Shown here: piece after piece, positions 33,125 through 43,459 of the stretch
Layout of the letters: each line of letters starts with the position of its first letter
How positions within the stretch are numbered: the stretch's first letter is position 1
Notes under the pieces: generated by a model
Database searches by the model: none
Seen by the model: the letters and a program-made list of their open reading frames with translations, nothing else
Told to the model about the DNA's origin: nothing
Translations under genes and position numbers: made by a program
Assembly: GCA_030142905.1 (NCBI GenBank)
Contig: JASJOG010000091.1
Span: 1,161,001 to 1,225,000 of the forward strand
Length of the DNA stretch: 64,000 bases
Direction: 5' to 3'
From: Heliopora coerulea
Taxonomy: Eukaryota; Cnidaria; Anthozoa; Scleralcyonacea; Helioporidae

Positions 33125-34645
33125 AATTAGTCTAATTTAGATAAGGAGGAGAGGAAGGCATTAAAGGATTGGAAAAATTATGAGCATATTGTCATAAAAA
33201 GTGCGGATAAGGGTTCAGCAGTTGTGGTTTGGGGTGTGGAAGATTACTGTAGGGAAGCAAGTGAGCAATTAACTGATCAGTTAGTTTATGAAAGGGTTGA
33301 CCATAATCCCTTTGGAAGAGTGACCAACTTAATTAATGAAAAACGTAGGGAGCCAGCTGTGTTCGTGTTGCCTAACGTTATTAAAGATACAACCGATTTT
33401 CTTATGAAATCAGAGAGTTTGGGGGATATACCGGAAGGAGCATTAATTGGTACGATGGATGTTATTGGGCTTTGCCCTCATATCCCTCATGAGGAAGGTT
33501 TAAAGAGTTTAAAAGAGATTATTCAGGAACTTAAGGGGGAAATTGACTTAACGGAATGTTATGTTGATGAAGATGATTTAATTGACTTAACTAGGCTGGT
33601 TTTGGAGAATAACTGTTTTGAGTTTGATGATAAGATTTATTGGCAAAAATTGGGGACAGCAATTGGTATAAAAGTTTGACCCTGCATTTGCCAATATATT
33701 TAGGTCACATGTAGAGCAAAATATGTTAAAGGATTGTAATTTAAGACCGTGGGTGTGGTGGAGGTTCTTTGATTACGTTTTCTTTATTTGGCTATGTGGA
33801 AAGGAAAGTTATTAAAATTTTTTGAATATGTTAATTCTTATTATCAAACGATAAAATATACTTGGGAATGGTCAATATCTAAAGTCTCTTATTTAGATGT
33901 TAAGGTTAAACTTAAGAGGGAGAAGATAAATACTGATGTGTATTCGAAACCAACGGATACATATCAGTATATAAATTTTAAATCTTGTCATCCAAGATGT
34001 ATGAAAGAAGGTATCCCCTGTGGACAGGTTCTGAGGTTAATCCCTCGTAACTTGAGGGATGACTTAGTGTAATCTAGACTTAAACTACATAGGGAAGAGA
34101 ATAGGAGTATGAGGAAATGTGGTAAAACACGTTGTCAAATTTGTAAATTGGTTAAAGAAAGGGATAAATTTTATGATAAAGATCGGACTTGTCATATAAA
34201 TTATTCCTTTGACTGTGACGGCGAAGGAGTGGTTTATCTGATTAAATGTAAAAAATGTTTGAAGCTACATGTTGGGAGCACAATCACTACATTTTGGACA
34301 AGGTTTAACAATCACAAGAGTAGTATGAAGAGAAATGAAAGAGGACAAAAGGGTATTCCTGGGGAGCATCTATATGCCCATTTTTTTGATGAAGGCCACG
34401 CTAGTTTGGCAGATGTAGAAGTGATGATTATTGATAGGACTAATGTGAATGACCCAACCCAAAGAGAAGGATTTTGGGCATACAAATTAGATACCTTTAT
34501 CCTTAAGGGATTGAATATAAGAGACTTCATGTAAATTAGTGAGATTTTTGTGTAAATAACATGGTAATTTGTTAGAACGAGAATACAAAAGGCCCCAGTG
34601 GGCAGAACATGTGCTGTACCTTGACGAAGGGCAAATAAAGTTTTT
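33125..34645 (+). pseudogene. PLE-D: Penelope/Neptune-type RT with GIY-YIG, broken
   Basis: 33140-33679: EERKALKDWKNYEHIVIKSADKG-type start, VFVLPNVIKDTTDFL, ALIGTMDVIGLCPHIPHEEG (motif A, Asp kept), GTAIGIK. A frame break, then about 33700-33790 reads PAFANIF and RFFDYVFFIW, where the catalytic Asp pair is Asp-Tyr. 33788-34072 holds VSYLDVKVKL and DTYQYINFKSCHPRC. 34109-34534 is an intact GIY-YIG domain: CQICKLVKE, GVVYLIKCKKCLKLHVGST, TRFNNHKSSM, HFFDEGHASL. Inactive RT but a complete endonuclease frame. The 3' end has tgacgaagggcaaataaag. Confidence 0.85.
34109..34534 (+). CDS. GIY-YIG endonuclease domain of PLE-D (intact frame)
   Basis: A 141-residue open frame: zinc-like CGKTRCQICK, GIY-YIG core with VVYLIKC and LHVGST, arginine R in TRFNNH, and Glu in GEHLYAHF. 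In PLEs this domain nicks the target site. It is separated by a stop and a short gap from the broken RT upstream, so it is not expected to be made as a complete PLE protein. Confidence 0.75.
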   Translation: MRKCGKTRCQICKLVKERDKFYDKDRTCHINYSFDCDGEGVVYLIKCKKCLKLHVGSTITTFWTRFNNHKSSMKRNERGQKGIPGEHLYAHFFDEGHASLADVEVMIIDRTNVNDPTQREGFWAYKLDTFILKGLNIRDFM

Positions 34646-34711
34646 AAACTGAGTTCTTGATTAATATTTAATACTTTACTTGGTTGATGGATGGGCTCTG
34701 ATTTACTTGTA

Positions 34712-34754
34712 TGTATATACATATATATGTATATGTATATACATTATATATATG

Positions 34755-34791
<37 letters not shown>
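34712..34791. repeat. (TA)n/(TATG)n microsatellite
   Basis: Alternating TA with TG interruptions between PLE-D and the hammerhead palindrome. Confidence 0.95.
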
Positions 34792-34792
<1 letters not shown>

Positions 34793-34847
34793 TGTAGATG
34801 TAGCTGTTTGGTCTCTGAAGAGAAGAGTGCTCAATACAAAGGTGTAG

Positions 34848-35000
34848 AGCTTTGATAGTCTATTAAGTTATAGCTTTGAGCAACTGTCGTTAAACCGTGT
34901 TTCACGCTTACGCGATCATCAGACGACTCCGTCTGATGATCGCGTAAGCGTGAAACACGGTGTAACGACAGTTGCTCAAAACTATAACTTAATAGACTAT
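34848..35000. repeat. Palindrome of two opposed hammerhead ribozyme motifs
   Basis: The left half (tctattaagttatagctttgag...cgatcatcag) is the near-perfect inverse of the right half (ctgatgatcgcg..cttaatagac), meeting at acgactccgt. The plus-strand half carries CTGATGA (34933), stem II CGC-GTAA-GCG, GAAA-CACGGTG-TA-ACG. The minus half has the same with one change (ggttta). This is a pair of PLE or retrozyme ends joined head to head with no body between. Confidence 0.75.
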
Positions 35001-35029
35001 ATATATATATATATATATATGTACGCGTG

Positions 35030-35065
35030 AACTCGGAGTAGCGTGAAACTCGGAGTAGCGACAGC
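35030..35065 (+). other. Two tandem hammerhead 3' halves
   Basis: gcgtgaactcggagta and gcgtgaaactcggagta follow one another and then gcgaca. Each matches the GAAA-CTCGGAG-TA-GC part of type I hammerheads in this window; the CTGATGA boxes are missing. A PLE terminal remnant. Confidence 0.4.
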
Positions 35066-35323
35066 TAAACATTTGTCTCTATTTATGTCATTTTCGCTCT
35101 ACCTGTAATGGTATCGAGCGCTCTATTTATATATGTAGTTAGATATCGCTCTATGGCCGCTTGGTTCATATTGAGCTCTCTACAGGATGAGTCATGCCGC
35201 TAGCACATTTGCGCACGCTCACTAGTCTCTAGTTAGAGCGCTCTAGCATGGCTTAGATGTTCCACAAGCTTGGGACATCTGAGTTGTCTATATAATGTAG
35301 GCTACTCCATCCTGCTCATCAGC

Positions 35324-35369
35324 ACTACACTGATGAGGCCCAATAGGCCGAAACGGTTCCGTCTGTAGT
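35324..35369 (+). ncRNA. Complete type I hammerhead ribozyme
   Basis: ACTACA - CTGATGA - GGCC/CAATA/GGCC - GAAA - CGGTTCCG - TC - TGTAGT. Stem I is 6 perfect base pairs, stem II 4 perfect pairs, stem III the minimal CGG/CCG with a UU turn, and the cleavage dinucleotide is UC (after 35363). Every conserved core nucleotide is present. Hammerheads with self-complementary minimal stem III are known from metazoan PLEs and retrozymes, where they may act as dimers. Confidence 0.92.
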
Positions 35370-35666
35370 TATATATATATAACTACATTCATATTCAAGT
35401 CATACATACATACAGTCGACTCCCGGTAACTCGAACCCCCGCTAACTCGAACCTCGCGCTAATTCGAACCAAAATTGATTTCCCCTTGATTTTTGAAAAA
35501 CATTTACAGTAATTTTCCCCTCGGTAACTCGAACCCTCGATAACTCGAACCTCCCGCTAACTCGAAGCAATTTTTGTTTCCCTTAAGGTCCTTTTCTATA
35601 TAATTTTGCCCTCGATAACTCGAACCACGTCTGTCAATACTTGACATAACAAACAAAACAGTGTAT

Positions 35667-36545
35667 TAAAGTAAATGGTTTGAACCTGGGAGAATCGTGA
35701 CATGTTTGAGGAAGTTGATCGTCCAGGTTAGTGTAGTCTTGAGAAAGACTATAACTCTGACTTCATCAAACTTAACACTTACAAAGACAATGAACGCGAC
35801 AAAAACAACAGTCCGACAACAACTACAGCAACGATACCCTACATAAAAGGTACGTCTGAGATTATCTCGCGTATCTTACGACCATACAACATACGAGTAG
35901 CGCACAAACCCATCACAACTTTACGACATGTACTGAGAGGACAGAGAACAACCGCACGAAAGACAAGGTGCAATTTACAAAATTAATTGCTCCGACTGCC
36001 AAGCCACTTATATAGGTGAGACTAGCAGAAACTTAAATATACGACTAACAGAACACAAACGAGCGACAAAAAACGGAGACAAAACCAACCACATTGCCGA
36101 ACACCACCGACAAACCAAACACAACATTGACTGGGATTCGGCAAAATGCATTACGTACAGCGCCAACTACAAACAGCGACTCACACTAGAAAGCTGGTAT
36201 ACGAACTTAGAACAAAATCCATTAAACCGATCACAACAATTACCGGGACCTTACAAACGACTAATTCACAAAGTCAAACGTGCGAGCAGCCAATAGACTT
36301 ACACTTCGACAAACTGATAATTAACGCCTACACAACCACACCCATTGCTTCTCGCCAAATATCACACCTCCATGACTAATACGACCGCCCACTTATCACG
36401 GACGAGCCAGATACAAATACAGGCGAACCTGACGTTTACTCTCCTTTTGACTCTGAAGATGACCGCCGCTAAGGCTGTCGAAACGTCAGTCACTTCAACC
36501 AACAGTCTTTCTCAAGACTACACTAACCTGGACGATCAACTTCCT
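35667..36545 (+). mobile_element. PLE-E: 5'-truncated PLE, GIY-YIG part, inverted 5' end
   Basis: A 12-bp duplication, aaaacagtgtat, flanks the insertion exactly (35655-35666; 36546-36557). The left end, aggaagttgatcgtccagg (about 35710-35750), is the inverse of the 3' end at 36500-36545. Between them are the GIY-YIG coding remnant and a hammerhead-like tail, ctctgaagatgaccgccg..ggctgtcgaaacgtcag (36450-36490). Confidence 0.82.
35960..36285 (+). pseudogene. GIY-YIG domain of PLE-E
   Basis: Reads GAIYKINCSDCQATYIGETS, then RNLNIRLTEHKRATKNGD, NHIAEHHRQTKHNIDWDSAKC, QRLTLESWYTNLEQNPLN, LPGPYKRLI. This is the classic Penelope-type C-terminal GIY-YIG domain with its HHRQTKH-like block. The RT is entirely missing. 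The frame is not preceded by a start codon. Confidence 0.82.
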
Positions 36546-36670
36546 AAAACAGTGTATCATAGTTTTAAACATTGAATTTGTTATGAAGTCTTTTTATACT
36601 ACACCAAACATGTCAGTCCAGTTCAGGTTTCTCTGATTTAGAATACACTTAAGTACAGTGCACTGTATGT

Positions 36671-37040
36671 TCATAAAGCCTTACTCCTTAACTCCTTCTT
36701 CGAAATGTCAATAAATTTCTTGTGTCCCTTGAAGTGCAGTGTGCATGGCACTTGCATTCATTCCCCATCTCCAAGGTTAACTGCCTTGACGGTCACCACC
36801 ACAGTACATTTGTTCTTCTGATCAGCCCGCAAAAAATAGAAAATTGCCTTCGCAAAACGTCCTGATTTGCCTTTCATTAAATGTCCTATAATTTCGCAAT
36901 TACGTTGCACACAAACCGCGTACTTCTCGACAAAATTGTTTGGCTCTGGTACAGCGTTTAGCTCCTCGTGAAGCTCTGGGGACCAGACTTCGTGGTAGAC
37001 ATGATATCCTTTGATAAAGGAATCCAGGTTGAATTTGCTT
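36671..37040 (-). pseudogene. HIRAN-like coding fragment inside a Tigger-like element
   Basis: Minus strand, after a splice-like or truncated start near 37040, reads GYHVYHEVWSPELHEELNAV, EKYAVCVQRNCEIIGHLMKG, FAKAIFYFLRADQKNKCTVV, then one TGA, then MQVPCTLHFKGHKKFI. The pattern of a residue pair before YAV.V and the following GHL resembles HIRAN domains, which bind DNA ends in some repair proteins; I infer this from pattern only. It has no relation to Tigger transposase, so it looks like host sequence carried by the element. Confidence 0.5.
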
Positions 37041-37285
37041 TTTTTTGTTTCACGTTACATTCTAATTTATACAGTAATGATTAACAAATATATTGCTCCA
37101 ATTTCACTCGACTTCTCTATACTGTAATTAAGATTGATTAAAATGTGCTCTGTATGAATAGAAAAACAGTAAACACCACTTTTTTCTTATTTTCGGAAGT
37201 TTGTTCTCAGCTCCCGATAACTCGAACTCCCGATAACTCGAACCTTTTTCAATTTCCCTTGAAGGTTCGAGTTATCGGGAGTCGA

Positions 37286-37289
<4 letters not shown>

Positions 37290-37334
<45 letters not shown>

Positions 37335-37405
37335 TTGAATACTTGTAATCGAGGCATACTTGTAATCCTTGTAATCCTTGCCTCAAAGCCATGTTCAATT
37401 CATAC

Positions 37406-37452
<47 letters not shown>
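37290..37452. repeat. Two (TA)n tracts with duplicated spacer
   Basis: TA tracts at 37290-37332 and 37406-37442. The sequence after each is the same (tgaattgaatacttgtaatcg..cttgcctcaaagcc), so a roughly 120-bp unit including the microsatellite is tandemly duplicated. Confidence 0.85.
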
Positions 37453-37453
<1 letters not shown>

Positions 37454-37539
37454 GAATTGAATACTTGTAATCGAGGCATACTTGTAAACCTTGTAATCCT
37501 TGCCTCAAAGCCGCAACAGTCTGTTTTATCCGTAGGGAA

Positions 37540-38930
37540 TCTTCAGGCGCAAAAGGCGGGTTTCGGAATGCTGACCGCTTATATGCTTGCTGCTAAAGCG
37601 TGGGCGTGTAGGTGTGGAAACGAATCTATTGTTCTCAGGTTCTTTACGCGAAACCTGTTTTTGTGTGGGCAAGCCAAAACTATCTCTGACTTTCTGTTTA
37701 GTAATGAATTCTTGTTTTTTTCATTCAGGACGAGAAATTTTTCTTCCAAACACAAATTACATCTTTTAGGTCCTCCTCTGTACGAAATCGCGCGTTTTAA
37801 TATTGACCAATCAATCCTAAAATCTTGTTTATTTTCTTTCAATTCTCAAACACACTTTGAAAGCTTGATGTTGTTTGCACGCTAGAAAATCTCTTCTTTT
37901 CAACAAAGGAAAACCATGGATAAAAAAAGAAGGCGACAATTTATTTGACGTCACAATGGGTAGTTTCGACGGCGCAGAAGTTTGCGAATTAGTAGGACTT
38001 TCCATGTTGAACCGCTTAAGTAAGAAGTTTGGCAGAGAAGCTATCGGCCTTAACAGAGATAACGGTTTGGCAATTTTGAAAAATAAATCAGCACGTTTTG
38101 CAGACAAAACGAGAAAAGAACTTCATAAAATTTTCGATGAGTTTGGATTAAAAATAACAGCAGAAGGAAATTTACGCACTGTAAACTTTTTAGATGTTAC
38201 TTTCGACCTCAGCAATGGAATATGCAAACCTTTCAGGAAACCCAATGACGATCGGTTGTACGTAAGCAGACTCTCTAACCACCCACCAAACATTACAAAA
38301 CAGTTACCCACTTCGATCAACCAACGAATTGCGCTTCTTTCATCAGATCAAGAGACTTTTCAACAATAGGCACACACTTACCAACGCGCGCTAGAACATC
38401 GCAGCTTCAACCATGACCTGACGTGCTCCCAACAGGCTATGCAACAAGCACGCAGAAATAGACAACGCAACGTTATTTGGTTCAACCCCCATTTAGCCAA
38501 AACGTGAAAACTAACATCGGACGAGACTTATGAAACTTATAGACAAACATTTCCCACTCCTCCTGGCACCACTGACTTAATAAGATTTTCAACAGGAACA
38601 CAGTGAAAGTAAGTTATAGCTGCATGAACAACGTTAGGTCCTTTATCACTAAACACAACGGACGTATAATTAGGAAAAACCAACAACTGCCACTGTAGAA
38701 CTAAACATACTTGTCTGCTACAAAAACAATGTATGACGAAGGATATAGTATACAAAGCAACAGTCTCAACGAGCAACTCCAACAACACTAAACATTACGT
38801 TGGTATGACTGCAAGCACGTTTAAAGAGCGACACCGCAACCACATTAAATCTTTTCAGCAGAAAAATACGCAAACAATACCTAGTTTTCAAAGTATATTT
38901 GGGAATTGAAAGAAAATACACAAGATTTTA
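37540..38930. pseudogene. PLE-F: YRDDG-type PLE, C-terminus inverted against its own middle
   Basis: 37579-37842 (minus) is the C-terminal end (FRIDWSILKRAISYRGG, KRCNLCLEEKFLVL, SLLNRKSEI). 37875-38369 (plus) is the RT middle (HARKSLLFNKGKPW, MGSFDGAEVCELVG, GLNRDNGLAIL, VNFLDVTFDL, NHPPNITKQLP) and remnants run to about 38930 (NVIWFNPH). The catalytic box YRDDG is mutated to NRDNG. The two parts face away from each other, meeting near 37860: an inverted 5' truncation as in other PLEs here. Confidence 0.8.
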
Positions 38931-39006
38931 GGGTTGATTGGGCAATATGAAAATGCGCTATTTCGTACAGATGAGGATCTAACAGACGTAATTTGTGTTT
39001 GGAAGA

Positions 39007-39022
39007 ATATATATATATTATG

Positions 39023-39072
<50 letters not shown>
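39007..39072. repeat. (TA)n microsatellite
   Basis: TA tract at the junction between PLE-F remnants and the hammerhead at 39073. Confidence 0.95.
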
Positions 39073-39073
<1 letters not shown>

Positions 39074-39118
39074 CTACAAACGGAACCGTTTCGGTCTATT
39101 GGGCCTCATCAGTGTAGT
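39073..39118 (-). ncRNA. Hammerhead ribozyme, near complete, inverted partner of 35324
   Basis: Minus strand: ACTACA - CTGATGA - GGCC/CAATA/GACC - GAAA - CGGTTCCG - TT - TGTAGT. It differs from the 35324 copy by one stem-II change and by UU at the cleavage site. Flanking gctactccatcctgctcatc is shared with 35300-35320. Confidence 0.82.
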
Positions 39119-39141
39119 GCTGATGAGCAGGATGGAGTAGC

Positions 39142-39185
39142 CTACATTATGTACGTTTCGCTGTACTGCAGTTCATCAGTGCAGC
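39142..39185 (-). ncRNA. Second hammerhead-like core, tandem to 39073
   Basis: Minus strand: CAGCTCGAAACG-side boundary, then GCTGCA - CTGATGA - ACTGCAGTACAGC - GAAAC - GTACATAATG. Stem II can form CTG/CAG. Same strand as, and about 60 nt upstream of, the core at 39073. Tandem type I hammerheads are the signature of retrozymes; stem I and III are uncertain here. Confidence 0.5.
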
Positions 39186-39238
39186 TCGAAACGAATTTGG
39201 ATTGATAAGGGACCAGAGTGCTCAAACTGGTACTCGAG

Positions 39239-39275
39239 CGGTGGGCATATATATATATATACCCACCGCTTGAAC
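39239..39275. repeat. Hairpin agcggtggg...cccaccgct around TA repeats
   Basis: Two 9-bp arms around a short TA tract. One of several (TA)n-centred hairpins at the edges of PLE fragments. No coding. Confidence 0.6.
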
Positions 39276-39497
39276 ATATGAACATATTAACAGCTTTGCA
39301 TGTTCATTTCATTCTCACTTCAACAGTCAGTGAAGATATGCTATGTGTTTTTTCGTTCCTTCATTAGCCGTTGAAATGTATTAAGGTTAATTGAAGTACT
39401 GACGTTAACAGATTTACCTATGCATGCTTTTTACAATAGCAAGTTTAGATTTGCAAAAATTTATGCAATATGCTGTATACAAACATAAAGATATAGG

Positions 39498-39499
<2 letters not shown>

Positions 39500-39537
<38 letters not shown>
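39500..39537. repeat. (TA)n microsatellite, 3' border of PLE-G
   Basis: TA tract immediately next to the PLE-G 3' end. Confidence 0.95.
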
Positions 39538-39538
<1 letters not shown>

Positions 39539-41864
39539 GTGAACGTTTAGGTTTACGAAATGCAAAGAGGGCTCAATAACGCAAAGAAAGAGCAAATGGG
39601 ATTATATCGCTTACCTCAAAAAGTCACTACAGCCTGTTTCATCTTGGGAAAGAATCTTCAGGTGACTGGCGAACTTCGAAACCAGGAAGCTTTTTATGCG
39701 TAGGCCGGAATGTGGGCGTTAGGACGTGGAACAATAGGGGGATTTTGTTTTTGTTTTAGGTTGTTTATGCGGAATTTGACCTTGTGTGGGCAGGCCGAAA
39801 CTATTTCCGATCTTTTGTTTAGCAAGTTATTTTTATCTTTTACGTTCAAAATAGAAAATTTTTCCTCTAGACATAAATTACATCGTTTTGATCCTCCTGA
39901 ATATGAAATAGCGTGTTTTAAAATAGACCATTTTATGGTGAAATCTTGTTTGTTGTTTTTCAAATTCCAAATGTGTTTAGAAAGCTCCGTTTCATTAGAA
40001 TATTTTATGTGTTGAAAAGACTTAGTGTGGTTACGATATCGCTCTTTGAATGTCTTAGATGTCATCCCTACGTAGTGTTTTGTGGTGTTCGTGTTGCATG
40101 TTGTGACTGATGCTTTGTATACTATGTCCTTGGTTAAGCATTCTTTCTGAAGTGGGCATGCGTCCTTGTTCCTACAGTTGCAGTTTTCAGTGGCCTTATT
40201 CTGTGGTTTGTTTTTCCTAATTATGCGTGAGTTGTGTCGTGTGATAAAAGATTTAATGTTGTTCATGCAGCTATAACTAACCTTGACTGTGTTCCTATTG
40301 AAAATCTTATGAAGTTTATGGTGTGGAGGAAAGTGTTTATCGATGAGGCCTAAGAAATCGCGCCCGATGTTTGAGCGGACGTTTTTGCTGTATGGTGGGT
40401 TGAACCAAATGATATTACGTTGCCTATTTCTACGTGGTTGTTGAGGTGTATATCGAATGTAACTGAGATCGTGGTCGAAACTGCTGTGTTTGAGTGCCTT
40501 CTGATACATCGGTGCGCATTCCCTAAATGTCTGTTCATCTGATGAAAGTGATGCAATGCGCGTGTTGATTGCTGTAGGGAGTTGCCTTAAGATACTAGGT
40601 GGGTGGTTAGAATGCTTATTTATGTATAGAGGATCGTCATTGGGCTTCCGAAATGGTTTAAATTTTCCGGTGTTGAGGTCGAAAGTAACGTCCAAGAAAT
40701 TAACTATTTTCAAGTTCGCTTCAGCGGTGATTTTGAGATCGAAATTTTCGAAAATTTTGTGTAATTCTTTTCTTGTTTTGTCTGCCAAACGTGCCGATTT
40801 GTTTTTCATGATAGCCAAACCATCATCTCTATAGAGGCCAATGTTTTCTTTCCCGAATTTACTGTTCAAGTGGTTGAGGATAAAAAGTCCTACGAGTTCG
40901 CAAACTTCGGCGCCATTGAAGCTGCCCATTGTAACATCAAATAAACTGTTGCTATCTTTTTTAATCCATGGTTTTTCGTTATTGAAAAGTAAAGATTTTC
41001 TAGCGTGTTTAATTATTGAAATATCGTCTTTTGAAATACTAGCCAAACTGGAGGCCCAACATAATGCTTGGTCCAAAAGCTTTTCCGAAATAGATGGATA
41101 AAAATCAACAATGTCGAAAGAGATGAAAGAATGTCTGCTTTTGTCGCTAATATTGCCAAACCACTCGATAACTTGCTGAGTGTTTCTCCATTGATTTAGC
41201 TTCAGATTTTCTCTTAAAGTTGAATTAATTTTGTCCAAAATAATTTTGCTCAGTTTTTCGGATTCACTTTTTGCGGGGTTGATTAGGCGGCATTTTGGGT
41301 TGTTTTCGAAATTTTCTTTATGGTCTTTTAAAGAAATAAATGCTTCACGTTTTTTCATCTGTTCAATTCGGTCTCCAATTTCTAATTTGTTCGAAATATC
41401 TTTTAGTTCTAGATCAATATTTTCTATGATGTCCTCAGATCCGTGTTTGTAAGTTTTTGTAATGTTGTCATGTAGTAACTTGTTGTATGTGCCGAGCGAA
41501 GTCTCGTAAATATTCCTAGTTTTATCTGCAAAAATAAAAACGTTAGGGGAAGAGTTTACTTTCTTTAAATCGTTTGCCAAAGATTTCTGGAAGTGGTTTC
41601 TTATTGGCCGAAATTTGACGTTTTCAATCAGGTTGGCGAGGTCGTCTTCGAAAGGTTTCATTTCCAAAATAGTCGGAGGTGTTTTGTTTGATGTAAGGTC
41701 AAAAAGTTTGTTTTTATCGTTGTTATTCTCGCCTTTTAGAAAAAAGTGAGCTTTCCATCTCATCCGTTTTGTTACGCTTTCAACTTTTTCAACTAGGTTC
41801 TTCAAATAAGCATCCTGTGTTGGTAATGGTATATTCATTAGTGAATATACCATTTTATAAATTT

Positions 41865-41914
<50 letters not shown>

Positions 41915-41945
41915 AAATTCATTAATATTTCATGAAGAAAATACA
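39538..41945 (-). mobile_element. PLE-G: near-complete YRDDG-type Penelope-like element between (TA)n tracts
   Basis: Coding region 39694-41850 on the minus strand, followed by a 3' end with a degenerate hammerhead-like motif (minus strand cctgaagattc...gatgaaac, about 39636-39672). It is bordered by TA tracts at 39500-39537 and 41868-41908. At the 5' side a short inverted piece (gaatataccattttataaat / tataaaattcatta) surrounds the TA tract. Confidence 0.78.
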
Positions 41946-41991
41946 AAAGAAAACCGTAACCGTGTCGGATCTTTATATGTGATAAAGACAC
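39694..41991 (-). CDS. PLE-G reverse transcriptase / GIY-YIG protein (intact, 765 codons)
   Basis: The only uninterrupted full PLE frame here. The first methionine lies upstream of the TA tract; a more natural start is MVYSLMNIPLPTQDAYLKN near 41853, giving about 720 residues. Domains: PLE N-terminal region (AHFFLKGENN; VFIFADKTRN; EAFISLKDHKENFENNP), RT motif A SFDIVDFYPSIS, motif B MGSFNGAEVCELVG, motif C GLYRDDGLAIM, then VNFLDVTFDL; NIIWFNPPYS; SYSCMNNIKSF; cysteine cluster CNCRNKDACPLQKEC; GIY-YIG core HYVGMTSKTFKERYRNH; KRCNLCLEEK and LLNKRSEIVSACPH at the end. Catalytic Asp residues are all present. Potentially active, or the youngest copy. Confidence 0.9.
41868..41908. repeat. (TA)n microsatellite, 5' border of PLE-G
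   Basis: TA tract at the 5' side of PLE-G. The 41925-42180 stretch beyond it matches 62805-63050. Confidence 0.95.
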
Positions 41992-42180
41992 GTGCCTTTA
42001 TATGTAAACTTTACTTTTTTCGGGTTACAAAAAATAAATTTCCAAACTTTCTTCGTGAATTAGCGAATTAGAAGGCTCATTTTAGAAGACATCTGGAAAC
42101 TCGCAGTTCGTACTTTATCGGATCAGAAACACTCAGCTATCGCCTCGTGTTTTAAATCCTGTTCAAAAACTCTTTAATTC
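41925..42180. repeat. Dispersed repeat shared with 62805-63050
   Basis: Shared blocks in the same order: ccgtgtcg, gtcataaagacacg / gtgataaagacacg, ctcgYagttcgtacttta and tattgcctc / tatcgcctc. Diverged; no coding. Class unknown. 42185-43457 shows only short frames and nothing I recognise. Confidence 0.55.
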
Positions 42181-43459
42181 ATGAGCAAATTAACTAATCA
42201 TAGGGAGAAAATCAGTCACGTGCATGCATCTTTATGCCCGCATAAACTGCGATCATTTTCAAAAGCCTGGGTGGGATTTTGATTTCTCCCCAGGGAAATG
42301 CGGAGTTGAATAGAAAGACAGTAACTATTTTGATGACCCATCTATTTGATACAAAGACAGTGATCTTCATATAAAAATCTTGACTTTTATATAAAGGTTT
42401 TTATCAAACAAATAAGATCCTGACAAACAACTTTACAACTATACACTCTAATTTAATAGAACACAAAAATTAGGTCACAAAAATCACTTCCTAACAAAAT
42501 TAATTCTACAGTTTTTAAACACACAGCCTGCAAAAACTGTCCCTGAACTGGAACCACTCTCGGTTTCATCAAATAGCATCGGTACTCCATAAAATCCTTC
42601 ATCTGACACATCGCACGGATATTCTCCAAAGGAATTGCTGCTTAAGTCCTCACAACTTTCTCGCACATTACTACCGACTTTCAACAAGCACTTTCAACAC
42701 TTTCAACGCAAACACAAGCATAAGGTTAGACAAAACGGAAAACAAAGAAATGCAATGAAGTGTCCGGCATAAGCATCCACAAAAACACACGCATCAACAA
42801 CACCCCTAGTATGGGCTGACCCAGAAAAAAAGAAAATTCAAAAGAACATTCTTACCCCTGTCTTCCGGTCATCCCCTGAGAAAAAATCATGCTTAGTTTT
42901 CTAACTTATGCCTGCTTCGCAAATCAGAACTAGCCTTAAGCCTAACTGTTGACCAAGGCATATACATTTACAAGCACAAACCAAAACGCATCTCTTTCCT
43001 TCTTTCTGCATTCTGATTGTCCTACTATACGCGTTTCTAATAAATACATTGGCGAATTTAACCAAAATATCGACAAAACCCCATAAGAGCACGGTACAGC
43101 TCAAGTGCAACACGCTTCGTCATGATTGAGGTTTTAGAATATTTAATCACTATTCTAATTAAAGATTGAAGAAAATTGACATACAATCTAATCAAACACA
43201 CTTCAGGTATTGTATTCTAAGTAATCTTTTTCGAAGCTGTTGAACAAACTCGAAACACGTGTTTTACCAGAGTACAAAAGGTCTCGGGCTATGACCTCCA
43301 CCGTTTATACTCTGATAAAACACTGGTTGTCGTATGTTAAACATTACATAAAGTACTTTGCTCGGTTTTTAAATATTACATATAATTTGCTTTGAACAAT
43401 TAAAATGTGGATCGCAAGAACACTGTATCATTACTAAATATAGCAAAAGCTTAGTATTA

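Larger units (their letters stand above)
35413..37288. mobile_element. pogo/Tigger-like element, non-autonomous, with PLE inside
   Basis: TIRs CAGTCGACTCCCG(G/A)TAACTC at both ends, TA duplicated on each side (35411-35412, 37289-37290), and many subterminal cgataactcgaa repeats (35425-35640, 37205-37270). This is the terminal signature of pogo/Tigger. No DDE transposase is left. The interior holds a PLE insertion (35667-36545) and a captured-looking HIRAN-like frame on the minus strand. Confidence 0.85.
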
